A stretch of DNA of 37,384 nt from contig NZ_JAIEME010000026.1 of the NCBI RefSeq assembly GCF_019752415.1, positions 1 through 37,384 of the forward strand, in the 5' to 3' direction. Source of the DNA: Nitrosomonas sp. GTDB taxonomy: Bacteria > Pseudomonadota > Gammaproteobacteria > Burkholderiales > Nitrosomonadaceae. Shown piece after piece: positions 25,834 through 35,240 of this stretch. The position numbers and the translations under genes are program-made. The number at the start of each line of letters is the position of its first letter. Within the stretch, counting starts at the first letter, position 1. The notes beneath the pieces are model-generated. The model saw only the letters and a program-made list of their open reading frames with translations, made no database searches and was not told the origin of the DNA.

Positions 25834-28386
25834 TTACAACCAAACCATCATGCCCAATTCCAGCGGATGGGACAGTAACGGATGGCAGGGATAAATTCGA
25901 ATGTAATATTCCTGCTTGCCACACAATTCCGGTGTTAACTGGAGTTCAAAAATATGTTCGTCTGAATCCTTTGTACCGGTATATTCAAACTTGAAATGAT
26001 TAAAGTTGCTTAATCGGGTTCTTTTATACTGGCGGTGCATCAGTAGTTCAACGATGACATCCTCCGGTTCCAAATTGTTCAGTCTGGCAGCCACCTTAAA
26101 ATTCAACGCTTCACTAAAATGAGCACGTTCAGAGGGAATGTCTAACCGGCGGAGCGTTACACCGCGCCAAGCGTTTCTTATTTTGGCTTTCCAAGCAGCA
26201 ATATTTTTTGCGCCAGAAAAATCATTGGCTGCGTATTGCATGCCTTTGTTACTGGCTGAGCGATAGAATTTAGTGACGTATTCATCGACCATGCGGGTAG
26301 AGTTATAACGCGGCAGTAGTGACATCATCGAATGTTTAGCCATTTTTACCCATTCAGGCGAATAGCCGAGTTTGCCATAATTGTAATAGAGTGGAACGAC
26401 CTGATCTTGCAGGATTTCATACAGTGCGCGGCTTTCTTCTTTATCGCGCAGCACGCCCTCCATATCTCTCGGACCGGGTTTGATTGCCCAGCCATTTTTG
26501 CCGTCGTAGCCTTCTCCCCACCAGCCATCCAATACACTCAGGTTAATGGCGCCGTTAATGCCTGCTTTCATGCCCGATGTGCCACTGGCTTCGAGCGGAT
26601 AGATCGGGTTGTTAAGCCAAACATCCACACCGGCAACTAAGCGGCGGGCGAGTCGTAAATCATAGCCTTCAATTAATAAGAGTCGCCCTTCAAATTCTGG
26701 AAATTGTGCAATCTGACTGATTCTCCGGATGACATCCTGACCCGGTACATCGGCTGGATGCGCCTTGCCGGCAAAAATCAGCAACACGGGGCGATCCTGA
26801 TCAAGGATAATTTTCCGCAGCCAGTCGAGGTTTTCGAATAGTAAGGCGGCGCGCTTATACGTGGCGAATCGGCGTGCAAAGCCCAATGTCAGTACGTTTG
26901 GATTGATGGGATCAACAAACTTCAGTAGCCGGTCAAGATGGGCTTCAGAACCATGATTCCTGGTGTTTTGATCAGTGATGCGCGAACGGATACCGTGAAA
27001 CATTTGCGATTTTAATGATTGACGCACACTCCAGAATAAATGATCGGGTATGGCATTAATACCTGACCAATAGTCGATATCGCACATTTTATTGCGCCAT
27101 TCATGACCGAGATAACGATCAAACAGATCAGACCATTCCTGCGCCAGGAAGGTTGGCACATGGACACCATTCGTAATATACGAGATCGGATTTTCCTCCG
27201 GCTCAATCTGTGGCCACAAATCCCGGCAGATATTTGCTGATACGTCGCCGTGTATCTTGCTGACACCATTGTGTGTCCGTGAACCGTGAATCGCCAGTGC
27301 CGTCATATTGAAGTCAGGGCTATCGGATACATGACCGAGTGACAGGAATTCTTCTCGTGTAATGTTGAGCTTCTGATAAAAGCTGGCAAAATAAGTTTGC
27401 ATCATCTCTGCACTGAAATGATCATGCCCGGCAGGTACTGCGGTATGCGTTGTGAATACCGTATTGACGGCCACACTTTCCAATGCACTGGCAAAATCAA
27501 GTCCTTGCTCCACCAGATTGTGAATGCGTTCGAGAATCATGAAAGCAGCATGACCTTCGTTGATATGCCACACAGTCGGTTTAATGCCGAGTGCTTGGAG
27601 TGCACGTACACCGCCGATACCCAGAATAATCTCCTGTTCAATCCGCATGGTTCGGTCACCCCCATAAAGATTGTGTGTGATATAGCGGTCTTGTGGAGAA
27701 TTCTCCGCTAAATCGGTATCGAGCAGATAAAGTGTGACGTGCCCGATTTTTGCCTGCCATATTTTTGCAACGATGGCGCGTTGCGGCAATGCTACTTCGA
27801 TTTGTACACTCGAGCCATCCTCATGCAAGACCGGCGTAACCGGCAGATCCTCAAAATCCGATATGGTGTAGGTAACTTGCTGATTACCCAAACTATCAAT
27901 CGTTTGAGAGAAGTAGCCTTGGCGGTAAAGCAAGCCGATTGCTACGAATGGCAAGTGTAGATCGCTGGCTGCTTTACAGTGGTCTCCAGCTAGGATGCCC
28001 AAGCCGCCAGAGTAAATCGGGAGGCTTTCATGGAAACCAAATTCAAAACAGAAATAGGCAACCTGATCTTTCGGGCCTAAGTGCCCTGCATAATCCTGTG
28101 AAGATGCGTCATGATAGGAATCATAAGTGGACAGGATGCTATTGTAGGTGGCGAGGAAAACCCGGTCTTCCGTTGCTTTCAGCAGTGCCGATTCATCCAC
28201 GCGTTTAAGAAATGCCTTGGGATTATGTCCTACCGCTTCCCATAAATGTGGATCAAGGCGAGAAAAAAGCGTGCGCGTGGCACGATCCCAGCTATACCAA
28301 AGGTTGTCAGCCAATTCTTCCAGACGCTTAAGGCGCGGTGGTATTTTAGGATTGACGGTTATGGTGAAAGCAGTTCTCGAAAACAT
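25834..28386 (-). CDS. glgP: Alpha-glucan (glycogen) phosphorylase
   Basis: An 850-residue GT35 phosphorylase of the type with an N-terminal DUF3417 region (RLEELADNLWYSWDRATRTL) and without the regulatory extension of the muscle/E. coli type. Seen are SGGLGILAGDHCKAASDL, THTAVPAGHDHF, VDVWLNNPIYPLEASGTSGMKA, the last being the PLP-lysine region. It releases glucose-1-P from glycogen ends. The ATG follows AAGGAGAG. It is transcribed after glk and before the VOC gene; the unit is separate from the glg synthesis operon. Confidence 0.94.
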   Translation of the reverse strand: MFSRTAFTITVNPKIPPRLKRLEELADNLWYSWDRATRTLFSRLDPHLWEAVGHNPKAFLKRVDESALLKATEDRVFLATYNSILSTYDSYHDASSQDYAGHLGPKDQVAYFCFEFGFHESLPIYSGGLGILAGDHCKAASDLHLPFVAIGLLYRQGYFSQTIDSLGNQQVTYTISDFEDLPVTPVLHEDGSSVQIEVALPQRAIVAKIWQAKIGHVTLYLLDTDLAENSPQDRYITHNLYGGDRTMRIEQEIILGIGGVRALQALGIKPTVWHINEGHAAFMILERIHNLVEQGLDFASALESVAVNTVFTTHTAVPAGHDHFSAEMMQTYFASFYQKLNITREEFLSLGHVSDSPDFNMTALAIHGSRTHNGVSKIHGDVSANICRDLWPQIEPEENPISYITNGVHVPTFLAQEWSDLFDRYLGHEWRNKMCDIDYWSGINAIPDHLFWSVRQSLKSQMFHGIRSRITDQNTRNHGSEAHLDRLLKFVDPINPNVLTLGFARRFATYKRAALLFENLDWLRKIILDQDRPVLLIFAGKAHPADVPGQDVIRRISQIAQFPEFEGRLLLIEGYDLRLARRLVAGVDVWLNNPIYPLEASGTSGMKAGINGAINLSVLDGWWGEGYDGKNGWAIKPGPRDMEGVLRDKEESRALYEILQDQVVPLYYNYGKLGYSPEWVKMAKHSMMSLLPRYNSTRMVDEYVTKFYRSASNKGMQYAANDFSGAKNIAAWKAKIRNAWRGVTLRRLDIPSERAHFSEALNFKVAARLNNLEPEDVIVELLMHRQYKRTRLSNFNHFKFEYTGTKDSDEHIFELQLTPELCGKQEYYIRIYPCHPLLSHPLELGMMVWL

Positions 28387-28477
28387 GATGACTCTCCTTG
28401 ATGAGATTTATTTTTTGTATGGGTGGCTAATTCATTGTGTTGAAGAATGGGAATTGAATCCTGAAACCGCCAAATTT

Positions 28478-29497
28478 TCAATCCTGACTATTGAGTAGAT
28501 TATGTGCCTCTTGCTTGGCACCAAGCAAGCTGATTTCATAATTGGTGATGACGTGCACGGGAATTTCATGCATCAGTGCAGAAAAACGTCCCTTGTCCCG
28601 AAATGCGCGCATAAAGCCACCTAAGCTTAATATATCAATAATCCGAGGGGCAATGCCGCCCGCTATGTAAACGCCACCCCGGCATAATCCAGCCAGCGCC
28701 AGATTACCTGCGTAGGCGCCATAAATCTCAGCAAATAAATTCAATGATTTGATTGCGATCGGGTGTTTTCGGGTCTGAGCCAGTGCGGTTATGGTGGCGC
28801 CGCTGTCTTCCTCAAGATTAACTGGTGCTAAATCTGAAGCTATCGCTGCATTCATTTGCAGGAAATTAAAAATATTGGTTAATCCGGATCCGGATAGCAA
28901 GCGTTCTACCGATACATGGCCAAATTGATGGTGTAAAGCCTTGAACAAGTGGGTCTGTAATTCATTGGCTGGCGCAAAATCCATATGACCTGCTTCGGTC
29001 GGCAGTGCGAAATAGCGGCCTTCCAGCCAGGGTAGCCAGGCCACGCCCATCCCCGTGCCCGCGCCCAGTACGACACGCATCGCTTGTGCATGGGCTTGTC
29101 CTTGTCCTTGTCCTGTTTGTAGTGTTACCCAATCGTTGGGCGACAGGCTTTCAATCGCCAATGCCGCTGCTTCAAAATCATTGATGAGCTTGACAGCGGG
29201 GATGGAAAATTCAGCCGAAACACCAGCGCTACTGATTTGCCAGGGTAAGTTGGTTACTTTTGTTTGCTGGGCAACGATGGGGCCTGCGATTGCAAAGCAG
29301 GCGGCTACCGGATGATTCGCTGTTTCGGTCCGATTCAGAAAATCTCTCAGCATGTCAGAGAAAGTGACAAAAGCGGCGCTGTCATAACGCTGTGAGAATT
29401 GCTGATGGATTTCTCCGTCTCTTATTTCGGCCAATTGCAGAATGGTTTTGGTGCCACCAATGTCGCCATAAATAAGCTGTTTGTTCAAGGTTATCAA
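28478..29497 (-). CDS. glk: Glucokinase
   Basis: A 339-residue ROK-unrelated bacterial glucokinase (Glk family). The phosphate-binding LIYGDIGGTKTILQLAEI, the catalytic-Asp segment VKLINDFEAAALAIESL, the GAGTGMGVAWL loop and PTEAGHMDFAP are present, followed by GGVYIAGGIAPRI. It phosphorylates glucose to glucose-6-P, here probably that released by GH57 enzymes or debranching. The start is a TTG (29497 or, three codons later, 29488), neither with a strong ribosome-binding site. It is the first gene of the glk-glgP-VOC unit. Confidence 0.93.
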   Translation of the reverse strand: MITLNKQLIYGDIGGTKTILQLAEIRDGEIHQQFSQRYDSAAFVTFSDMLRDFLNRTETANHPVAACFAIAGPIVAQQTKVTNLPWQISSAGVSAEFSIPAVKLINDFEAAALAIESLSPNDWVTLQTGQGQGQAHAQAMRVVLGAGTGMGVAWLPWLEGRYFALPTEAGHMDFAPANELQTHLFKALHHQFGHVSVERLLSGSGLTNIFNFLQMNAAIASDLAPVNLEEDSGATITALAQTRKHPIAIKSLNLFAEIYGAYAGNLALAGLCRGGVYIAGGIAPRIIDILSLGGFMRAFRDKGRFSALMHEIPVHVITNYEISLLGAKQEAHNLLNSQD

Positions 29498-29698
29498 TCC
29501 GGAAATTTTCTAGGAAGCTTGCTTAAAAAACTGGTAAGTACATCAGTACCCAAGTAATAGTATACATCGATAGACATGTTTTCATTGTCTTTGCTACGGT
29601 TTGACATACAATTGAACATTCAGTACATTTTTTTGGAAATTGGGAAGAATTGATTTCTCAATCGATAATTTTTTAATAATGGCTTTATTGAATATATT

Positions 29699-31219
29699 AT
29701 GGCTGAACCATTGATCATCGCTAAAACTAGCAAAACTGACTTGGTGCTCCTGCCCGCGATGGCAACGCGTCATGGCTGCATTACCGGTGCAACCGGTACC
29801 GGCAAGACGGTTACCTTGCAGAAGTTGGCAGAGTGTTTCTCCAGTATCGGTGTGCCGGTGTTTATGGCGGATGTGAAAGGCGATTTGACGGGTATTTGTA
29901 AACCCGGATCGCTGTCCGGAAAAATAAAAGCACGTGTGGATCTGTTAAAACTAGATTCCCCGGAATGGCAAGGTTATCCAGTGGCTCTGTGGGATGTGCT
30001 CCAGGAAAGCGGTCATCCGTTACGTGCGACGATTTCTGATATGGGGCCGCTGCTGCTGGCGCGCTTGTTGAATCTGAATGAAACACAGGAAGGCGTACTC
30101 GCATTGGTTTTTAAAGTGGCCGATGATCATGGCCTGTTGTTACTCGATTTGAAGGATTTGCGCGCATTATTGCAATTTGTCGGTGACAATGCCGACAAAT
30201 TCAGAACACAGTATGGCAATGTTTCATCCGCCTCAATCGGTGCAATTCAGCGCGGCTTATTACAAATAGAAGCGCAGGGCGGGGACAAATTCTTTGGTGA
30301 GCCGATGCTCAATATTGAGGATTTAATGCAGACGATCGATGGCAAAGGTGTCATCAATATTCTTGCCGCTGATAAGTTGTTAAATTCGCCGCGGTTGTAC
30401 AGTACGTATTTGCTCTGGATGCTGTCTGAACTGTACGAAAATTTGCCGGAGACCGGTGATCGTGAAAAACCTAAGCTGGTATTCTTTTTTGACGAAGCGC
30501 ACTTGTTGTTTAGCATGGCGTCTCCCGCTTTGCTGGAGAAGATCGAGCAAGTCGTAAGATTGATCCGCTCCAAAGGTGTGGGGGTTTTTTTCGTCACACA
30601 AAACCCGTTCGATATCCCGGAAAAAGTCCTGACTCAACTGGGTAATCGCGTTCAGCACGCGTTACGCGCATTCACGCCGCGTGACCAGAAAGCAGTGAAT
30701 GCTATCGCTGAAACCATGAGGCCTAATCCGAAACTGGATGTCAAGCAAGCCATTCTTGAGCTTTCCGTTGGTGAAGCACTGATCTCTTTTCTCGATTCTG
30801 AAGGTTCTCCCAGTATTACCGAGCGTGCTTTTATAGTACCTCCGGTTAGTCAGATTGGCCCGATTACGGCAGAGGAACGAAAACAACTGATTCAATCCTC
30901 GCTTGTGGCTGGTGTATACGAACAGGAGATCGATCGCGAGAGCGCTTTTGAATTATTACAGGCGCGAACCGGTACAGAAAAACCACTTGGCGATTCATCG
31001 CAAGCCAAAGATTCTGAGAATTCGCAGAAACCAACGAGCAAGGGAATCTTGGGAGAATTAGGCGACTTAGTGTTAGGTTCATCCGGGAAACGTGGCGGGC
31101 GCCGCGAGGGGGTAATTGACGCCTTTGCAAAGAGCGCAGCCCGTTCGGTGGGCTCATCTATTGCGCGTGAAATTACCCGTGGCTTGCTGGGGTCATTACT
31201 AGGCCAGAAAAGGCGCTAG
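29699..31219 (+). CDS. HerA/YjgR-like ATPase (DUF853)
   Basis: A 506-residue P-loop ATPase of the HerA-FtsK superfamily, YjgR/DUF853 branch. Walker A is GATGTGKT at 30-37, Walker B is LVFFFDEAH, and [12 protein letters not shown] with [17 protein letters not shown] is the typical sensor region. The C-terminus is Ser/Gly/Arg-rich and low-complexity. Proposed roles are DNA translocation or helicase activity; E. coli YjgR has no settled function. Its TAG stop is part of the CTAG end of the palindromic element that follows, so the element seems to have set the gene's end. Confidence 0.88.
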   Translation: MAEPLIIAKTSKTDLVLLPAMATRHGCITGATGTGKTVTLQKLAECFSSIGVPVFMADVKGDLTGICKPGSLSGKIKARVDLLKLDSPEWQGYPVALWDVLQESGHPLRATISDMGPLLLARLLNLNETQEGVLALVFKVADDHGLLLLDLKDLRALLQFVGDNADKFRTQYGNVSSASIGAIQRGLLQIEAQGGDKFFGEPMLNIEDLMQTIDGKGVINILAADKLLNSPRLYSTYLLWMLSELYENLPETGDREKPKLVFFFDEAHLLFSMASPALLEKIEQVVRLIRSKGVGVFFVTQNPFDIPEKVLTQLGNRVQHALRAFTPRDQKAVNAIAETMRPNPKLDVKQAILELSVGEALISFLDSEGSPSITERAFIVPPVSQIGPITAEERKQLIQSSLVAGVYEQEIDRESAFELLQARTGTEKPLGDSSQAKDSENSQKPTSKGILGELGDLVLGSSGKRGGRREGVIDAFAKSAARSVGSSIAREITRGLLGSLLGQKRR

Positions 31220-31381
31220 CAGGCTGTCCGAGAATAGAGCGATCTACTGCAGAAAAGCTATTTTGGTCATATTTTCCGATTATTCTCGTTAAATAGAATA
31301 ACTATTCGCCTCAAATAATCGAAAAATCTGTCTCAGAATGGCTTTCGCTCGCTACGATCACTATTCTTGGACACCTCCTAG
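31216..31381. repeat. 166-bp palindromic MITE-like element, CTAG ends
   Basis: The left end CTAGCAGGCTGTCCGAGAAT and the right end CTATTCTTGGACACCTCCTAG are inverted repeats over about 21 bp. Its right end shares GCTCGCTACGAT and CCTCCTAG with the element at 3173-3342. It has no coding content. The HerA-like stop codon is inside its first four bases. Confidence 0.7.
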
Positions 31382-31439
31382 CCTGACCGAGAATATATAG
31401 CTATTTAATTAGCTTTAGACATAAAAATGGAGACAATTT

Positions 31440-31898
31440 ATGGCAGATGATGGATCAAGTCAATCGACTACTGTTTGGCCTATGCCAAAGTTTTATTTTC
31501 AGGTTAAGTGGGATTCTCAAGTGATGTCATTTCAGGAAGTGAGCGGATTGGACATCCAGTCAGAGGAGATCAAATATCGTCATGGCGATAGTCCAGAATT
31601 TTCGGTGATCAAAATGCCAGGAATGAAGAAAGTCGGAAATATCACCATGAAGAAAGGTATCTTCAAAGGGGATAACAAATTCTGGGATTGGTTTAAACAA
31701 ATTAAAATGAATACGATTAAACGATTGCCGGTTACTATCAGTCTGCTGGATGAGGGCGGTAAGGCGACTATGGTATGGACACTGACGAATGCTTGGCCGA
31801 CAAAGATTACCGGTACCGACTTGAAATCGGAAGGTAATGAAGTGGCAATTGAGAGCATGGAAATCGTGCATGAAGGCATAACTATTTCAAATAGTTGA
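31440..31898 (+). CDS. Contractile tail tube protein (gp19/Afp1-Pvc1-like)
   Basis: A 152-residue phage T4 gp19-like tail tube protein of the type in contractile injection systems (PF06841-type). Typical features are FYFQVKWDSQVMSFQEVSGL, EEIKYRHGDSPEFSVIKMPG, GNITMKKGIFKGDNKFWDWF and the terminal EVAIESMEIVHEGI. It normally forms the inner tube of phage tails or eCIS particles. No sheath, baseplate, spike or AAA genes are in the window, so it is an orphan. TGGAGAC precedes the ATG. It stands 58 bp after the palindromic element and before a ParB-like and a DUF202-like gene. Confidence 0.88.
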   Translation: MADDGSSQSTTVWPMPKFYFQVKWDSQVMSFQEVSGLDIQSEEIKYRHGDSPEFSVIKMPGMKKVGNITMKKGIFKGDNKFWDWFKQIKMNTIKRLPVTISLLDEGGKATMVWTLTNAWPTKITGTDLKSEGNEVAIESMEIVHEGITISNS

Positions 31899-31904
31899 TT
31901 TTTT

Positions 31905-31975
31905 AACTTGCGATTCTCCGCGGCCTTACGGCCTTACCGCAAGGATAGGTGCAGGGCGCACGGAGCATTTATTTC
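31905..31975. repeat. Dispersed hairpin repeat, copy 2
   Basis: It starts AACTTGCGATTCTCCG and ends GCATTTATTT, as in the copy at 25305-25346, but with a longer inner part. CTCCG near the start pairs with CGGAG near the end, enclosing CGGCCTTACGGCC. It lies between the tail-tube gene and the ParB-like gene, so may act as a terminator or RNA processing site. Confidence 0.5.
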
Positions 31976-31983
31976 TTATAACC

Positions 31984-32355
31984 ATGGCAAAGAAAACTGA
32001 AATTAACTGGCTAAGCGAGCCGGAAGCACATAATTATCCGGCAGCTTTGTCTTATTTGAGCCTGATTTACGATGAACAGACAGTGATTGGTTATGTGGAT
32101 AATCTAAAACAAGCGAAGCTTTCAGAGTTTAAAGCCAAAGATATTTTTAGAGCATCCAACTTATCGTTGCTCGGGATAAGCAATACGCAAGTCAAAAAGA
32201 ATCAACAGAAAATACAATCCGGTAATCAATTGTCACCTATTTTGCTGGTAAGAGATTCGGTAAATGGCAAAGTAATTGTCGCGGATGGCTATCATCGGCT
32301 TTGTGCAATCTATACCTACGATGAAGATGCCGTCATTCCATGCAAAATTGTCTAG
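31984..32355 (+). CDS. ParB/sulfiredoxin-fold protein
   Basis: A 123-residue protein whose C-terminal half has the ParB-like nuclease/sulfiredoxin fold signature: SPILLVRDSVNGKVIVADGYHRLCAIYTYDE. No HTH is present, so it is not a chromosome-partitioning ParB. The N-terminal half is unclassified. The ATG has no clear ribosome-binding site and follows the hairpin repeat. It is 20 bp before the DUF202-like gene and may be co-transcribed with it. Confidence 0.7.
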   Translation: MAKKTEINWLSEPEAHNYPAALSYLSLIYDEQTVIGYVDNLKQAKLSEFKAKDIFRASNLSLLGISNTQVKKNQQKIQSGNQLSPILLVRDSVNGKVIVADGYHRLCAIYTYDEDAVIPCKIV

Positions 32356-32375
32356 CAAGTTCAGAGGGGTGAGAT

Positions 32376-32711
32376 TTGATTGCGGATATCGATAAAGCCG
32401 ATCCAACAGTAGTCATGGATGAGATTCAGCTTGTTTTGGCTGAAAAGCGTACCTCACTTTCCGTGATGCGGACAGGTATAGCCATATTGGCTCTTCCTTT
32501 ATCTGTTATGAGCGTGCTGGTAGCGACTTCAAGAATGTATGATGCAGACAGTGTTTTGCACTTTCTGATTCCATTGGGGTTGCTTAATCTTGCCTTGATT
32601 GTATTAAGTGTCTATCTGATTATCCGTTCGATCATTCGAATTCACTTCTATGACAAGCTGCTTTACAAAATAAAGCTAAAGAAAAGTGATCTTGCCGAGC
32701 TGATTGAATAA
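32376..32711 (+). CDS. DUF202-like small membrane protein
   Basis: A 111-residue protein with a DUF202-like start (VLAEKRTSLSVMRTGIAILA) and two predicted membrane helices (GIAILALPLSVMSVLVA; FLIPLGLLNLALIVLSVYLI), ending in a basic tail. DUF202 proteins are integral membrane proteins without a settled function. The start is a TTG with AGAGGGG about seven bases before it. It is the last gene of the tail-tube, ParB-like, DUF202-like trio. Confidence 0.7.
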   Translation: MIADIDKADPTVVMDEIQLVLAEKRTSLSVMRTGIAILALPLSVMSVLVATSRMYDADSVLHFLIPLGLLNLALIVLSVYLIIRSIIRIHFYDKLLYKIKLKKSDLAELIE

Positions 32712-33240
32712 ATTTACCTCAGGAAGTGAGTGATTACACTCTGATTCGCATGTTTTTTCGTGGCCATGAAATGTATAGTTTTCACTAAAATTCAATGAAT
32801 TACAATTTAATTCCGGGCGTCATTCTTAACTACCCGTGATCAAACCCTCTGCTTGCGACAATTTGTCACATTCCCTTTTCTTTGTTTTGCCTGGATAATC
32901 CTATCTGGATTGAGCAATAACAGTTACTGAACAAGTTATTAATTTTTTTGTCTATTTTAATTAGATTCTCCTAACTTAATAGATTGTTATGAACAGTGCA
33001 GGTTGTGTTGTATTGCCATCAACGTAAAGCTCATAACTTTACTTTCTTCCCCCCTCCCCATTCCATGCCTCCCTCCCTCAAAAGCGCTTTTACTCAGGCT
33101 GGCATCGGAATGGTTTTTTTTCTTCAATCATTGCACTGTAAGGGTGAGTATTGATTGAAATTTATTCCACGCGATCAACGACTCGAGCAGGAAGCGGATG
33201 TCATGGGAGCAAAAGCTTCCGGATAGGTTGGAAGAATACG
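32712..33240. other. Intergenic region, no gene recognised
   Basis: This 529-bp AT-rich stretch holds no ORF with family support. AAAAGCGCTTTT at 33080-33091 is a perfect 12-bp palindrome, and a pyrimidine-rich stretch CTTCCCCCCTCCCC precedes it. It is the convergent gap between the DUF202-like gene and the DUF6279-type lipoprotein gene. Confidence 0.5.
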
Positions 33241-34104
33241 CTACCGGATAGCATGGTTTGCCAGTGCGCGAAAGTCACCTTCCCAGCTCTTAAGTTTGTC
33301 ATGCGCATGGCGGCGCTGGGTGGCGTTGGTGCTGTTGTGCATCTGCGCAATGAAAGCGCAGTTGTACTCGGTCAGTTTCACCTGGTAGGCGCGGTACTCG
33401 GCATCCGCAGAGCGCTCGACGCGCTCAACCAATACGCGCAGTGCTTCGACGATTTGTTCGGTTTCGACCGGTTCAGCGGCCAGTTGGCGCAGTGTCAGCA
33501 GCGTTTCGTGCTGACGTCGCTGGCGCTCGATCAACCAGGCTTCGGGGTCGAAAGGTGACGCTGCAATGTTGGTAGTAATCAAGCGCCGTTGCGCCTCGTC
33601 AATGCTGCCGTAGAGATTCTCGATGCGTTTGATGGTGCGTTTGGCCGATGCTTCCAGTCGTTCTTCGATATTCGGTTGCAGGTGGTCGCGCCGCAGTTCT
33701 TCGTTACCCTTGCTGTAGTGTTTCTCCATGTGTTGCCATTGTGCTTCACCCAAACCCGGCACCAACGGTGCGCCGAGCTGCAGCATCTGATCGAACGCTG
33801 GCGCCACGGTGTTTCTCAATTCCTCGGACCAACCACAAACCTGTGCCGGTGTCACGGAATCATTGAGCTGGTTGCGCAGACCGGCTAGCAAGGCCGCATA
33901 TTCGGGAAGCTGCGTTTTGCGGTGCCAATCAAACCACCGGCGGATCGCCTCCTTGGCGTAAGGGGTCTGTTCGCTGTTAAAGTTGACGTAACCATCGAGC
34001 CACCACCAGACCAATTGCGGCCCTTGATCGTAACCGAGGCGCAACATACTGCAACTGCCGAGCAGGAACAGCAAACAGATCAATATGCCTCGCGCAAGAG
34101 ACAT
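33241..34104 (-). CDS. DUF6279-type lipoprotein
   Basis: The start is taken at MSLARGILIC, which gives a lipoprotein signal with lipobox LLGSC; Met and GTG starts upstream (34131, 34176, 34188) are in frame and not excluded. The mature protein, about 270 residues, starts LRLGYDQGPQLVWWWLDGYVNF, characteristic of the DUF6279 family, and is then mostly charged helix. Proteins of this family are outer-membrane or periplasmic and of unknown function. It stands alone, divergent from the DsbA-like gene. Confidence 0.8.
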   Translation of the reverse strand: MSLARGILICLLFLLGSCSMLRLGYDQGPQLVWWWLDGYVNFNSEQTPYAKEAIRRWFDWHRKTQLPEYAALLAGLRNQLNDSVTPAQVCGWSEELRNTVAPAFDQMLQLGAPLVPGLGEAQWQHMEKHYSKGNEELRRDHLQPNIEERLEASAKRTIKRIENLYGSIDEAQRRLITTNIAASPFDPEAWLIERQRRQHETLLTLRQLAAEPVETEQIVEALRVLVERVERSADAEYRAYQVKLTEYNCAFIAQMHNSTNATQRRHAHDKLKSWEGDFRALANHAIR

Positions 34105-34322
34105 CCGCAGTGCATTCCACGTTGTGTACATCGGTCGCAAATTTGAAGATGCAAGCAGGGACTTACGATAATGCATTTGGGTTCTCACGAGACAGAAACA
34201 CTCCTGGTTTTTATAGCAATAGCAATAGAAATTTATATCAGTCTGGACAAAATGGTTAGGATTAATCGCTTATTAGCGATAAGATTACCAATATTACTAC
34301 CCTTTGAGCATTCATTTCAGCA

Positions 34323-34949
34323 ATGAAATCCATTCCCCGGCTTTTTTATATCCACGACCCCATGTGTAGCTGGTGCTACGCATTTAGCCAAAGCTGGTCT
34401 GCGTTGCAACAGGATTTGCCGCGAGATATGGAAATTGTTTATCTCGTTGGCGGCCTGGCGCCGGATGCCACGGAACCCATGCCGCTCGCGACACAAGCAA
34501 TGGTGCAACAGGCATGGCAACGCATCGAGCAAACGCTACCCGGAATTCACTTCAATTGGGATTTCTGGTCACGCAATACGCCGATCCGCTCAACTTATCC
34601 GGCTTGCCGGTCTGTTTTGGCAGCCAAAAAGCAACGCGTGGAAGCTGAACCGGAAATGATACGTGCCATTCAGACCGCTTATTATCAACATGCGAAGAAC
34701 CCTTCATTGCCGGAAACCTTGCAAGGTTGTGCCCGCGAGATTGGATTGAACGAAGCAATTTTTATCGAAGATCTGAAAAGTCCGGCGATAGAGAGTGAAT
34801 TACAGCATCAAATTCAACTGGCAAGAAGCATGGATGGCTATTCCTATCCGTCTTTGCGGCTGGTGCATAATAATACCGTGTATCCCATTGCTATCGATTA
34901 TTTGGATCATCGAACCATGTTGGGTGAAATAAAACAATCGAATCTATAG
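34323..34949 (+). CDS. DsbA/FrnE-like thioredoxin-fold protein
   Basis: A 208-residue DsbA-family protein, cytosolic because no signal peptide is present. The redox site is CSWC at 15-18 in HDPMCSWCYAFSQSW, typical for the FrnE/2-hydroxychromene-isomerase-like branch with CXXC. The helical insert follows, then GYSYPSLRLV, whose region ahead of the Pro is the cis-Pro loop. It likely acts in cytosolic thiol-disulfide exchange. No clear ribosome-binding site precedes its ATG. Confidence 0.85.
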   Translation: MKSIPRLFYIHDPMCSWCYAFSQSWSALQQDLPRDMEIVYLVGGLAPDATEPMPLATQAMVQQAWQRIEQTLPGIHFNWDFWSRNTPIRSTYPACRSVLAAKKQRVEAEPEMIRAIQTAYYQHAKNPSLPETLQGCAREIGLNEAIFIEDLKSPAIESELQHQIQLARSMDGYSYPSLRLVHNNTVYPIAIDYLDHRTMLGEIKQSNL

Positions 34950-35122
34950 TAGTCCAGACTTGATCTGATATTGATTGACTGAATTAGAACCATTGCGGGC
35001 ATTTGTTCGAGCTTAAAACGGCTCCCGACCAGGGGTAGAACCTTGGGATCTGCGGATTAACAGGTATTATAAGTATCTATTTTATTAATTTAATACCCGA
35101 TAGCACTCACTAATATACGCAG

Positions 35123-35145
35123 ATAATCGTCAGATTTGTCACGTT
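35123..35145 (+). repeat. Direct repeat copy A flanking PepSY-like gene
   Basis: ATAATCGTCAGATTTGTCAC plus GTT matches 36016-36038 with one mismatch in 23 bases. Weaker similarity extends upstream to about 35098. Confidence 0.6.
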
Positions 35146-35240
35146 GACAAAATAGAATATCCAGTGATGTCTCCAAGATCATCTGACGAGTTGATTGATT
35201 CCTTATATGACTTGTTGGAATCTATCCTATCCAGCTAGTC

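Noticed and set aside
31440..32711. A prophage remnant or full injection-system cluster
   Set aside because: Only the tube gene has a phage-type fold; there is no integrase, sheath, baseplate, lysis gene or attachment site in the window.
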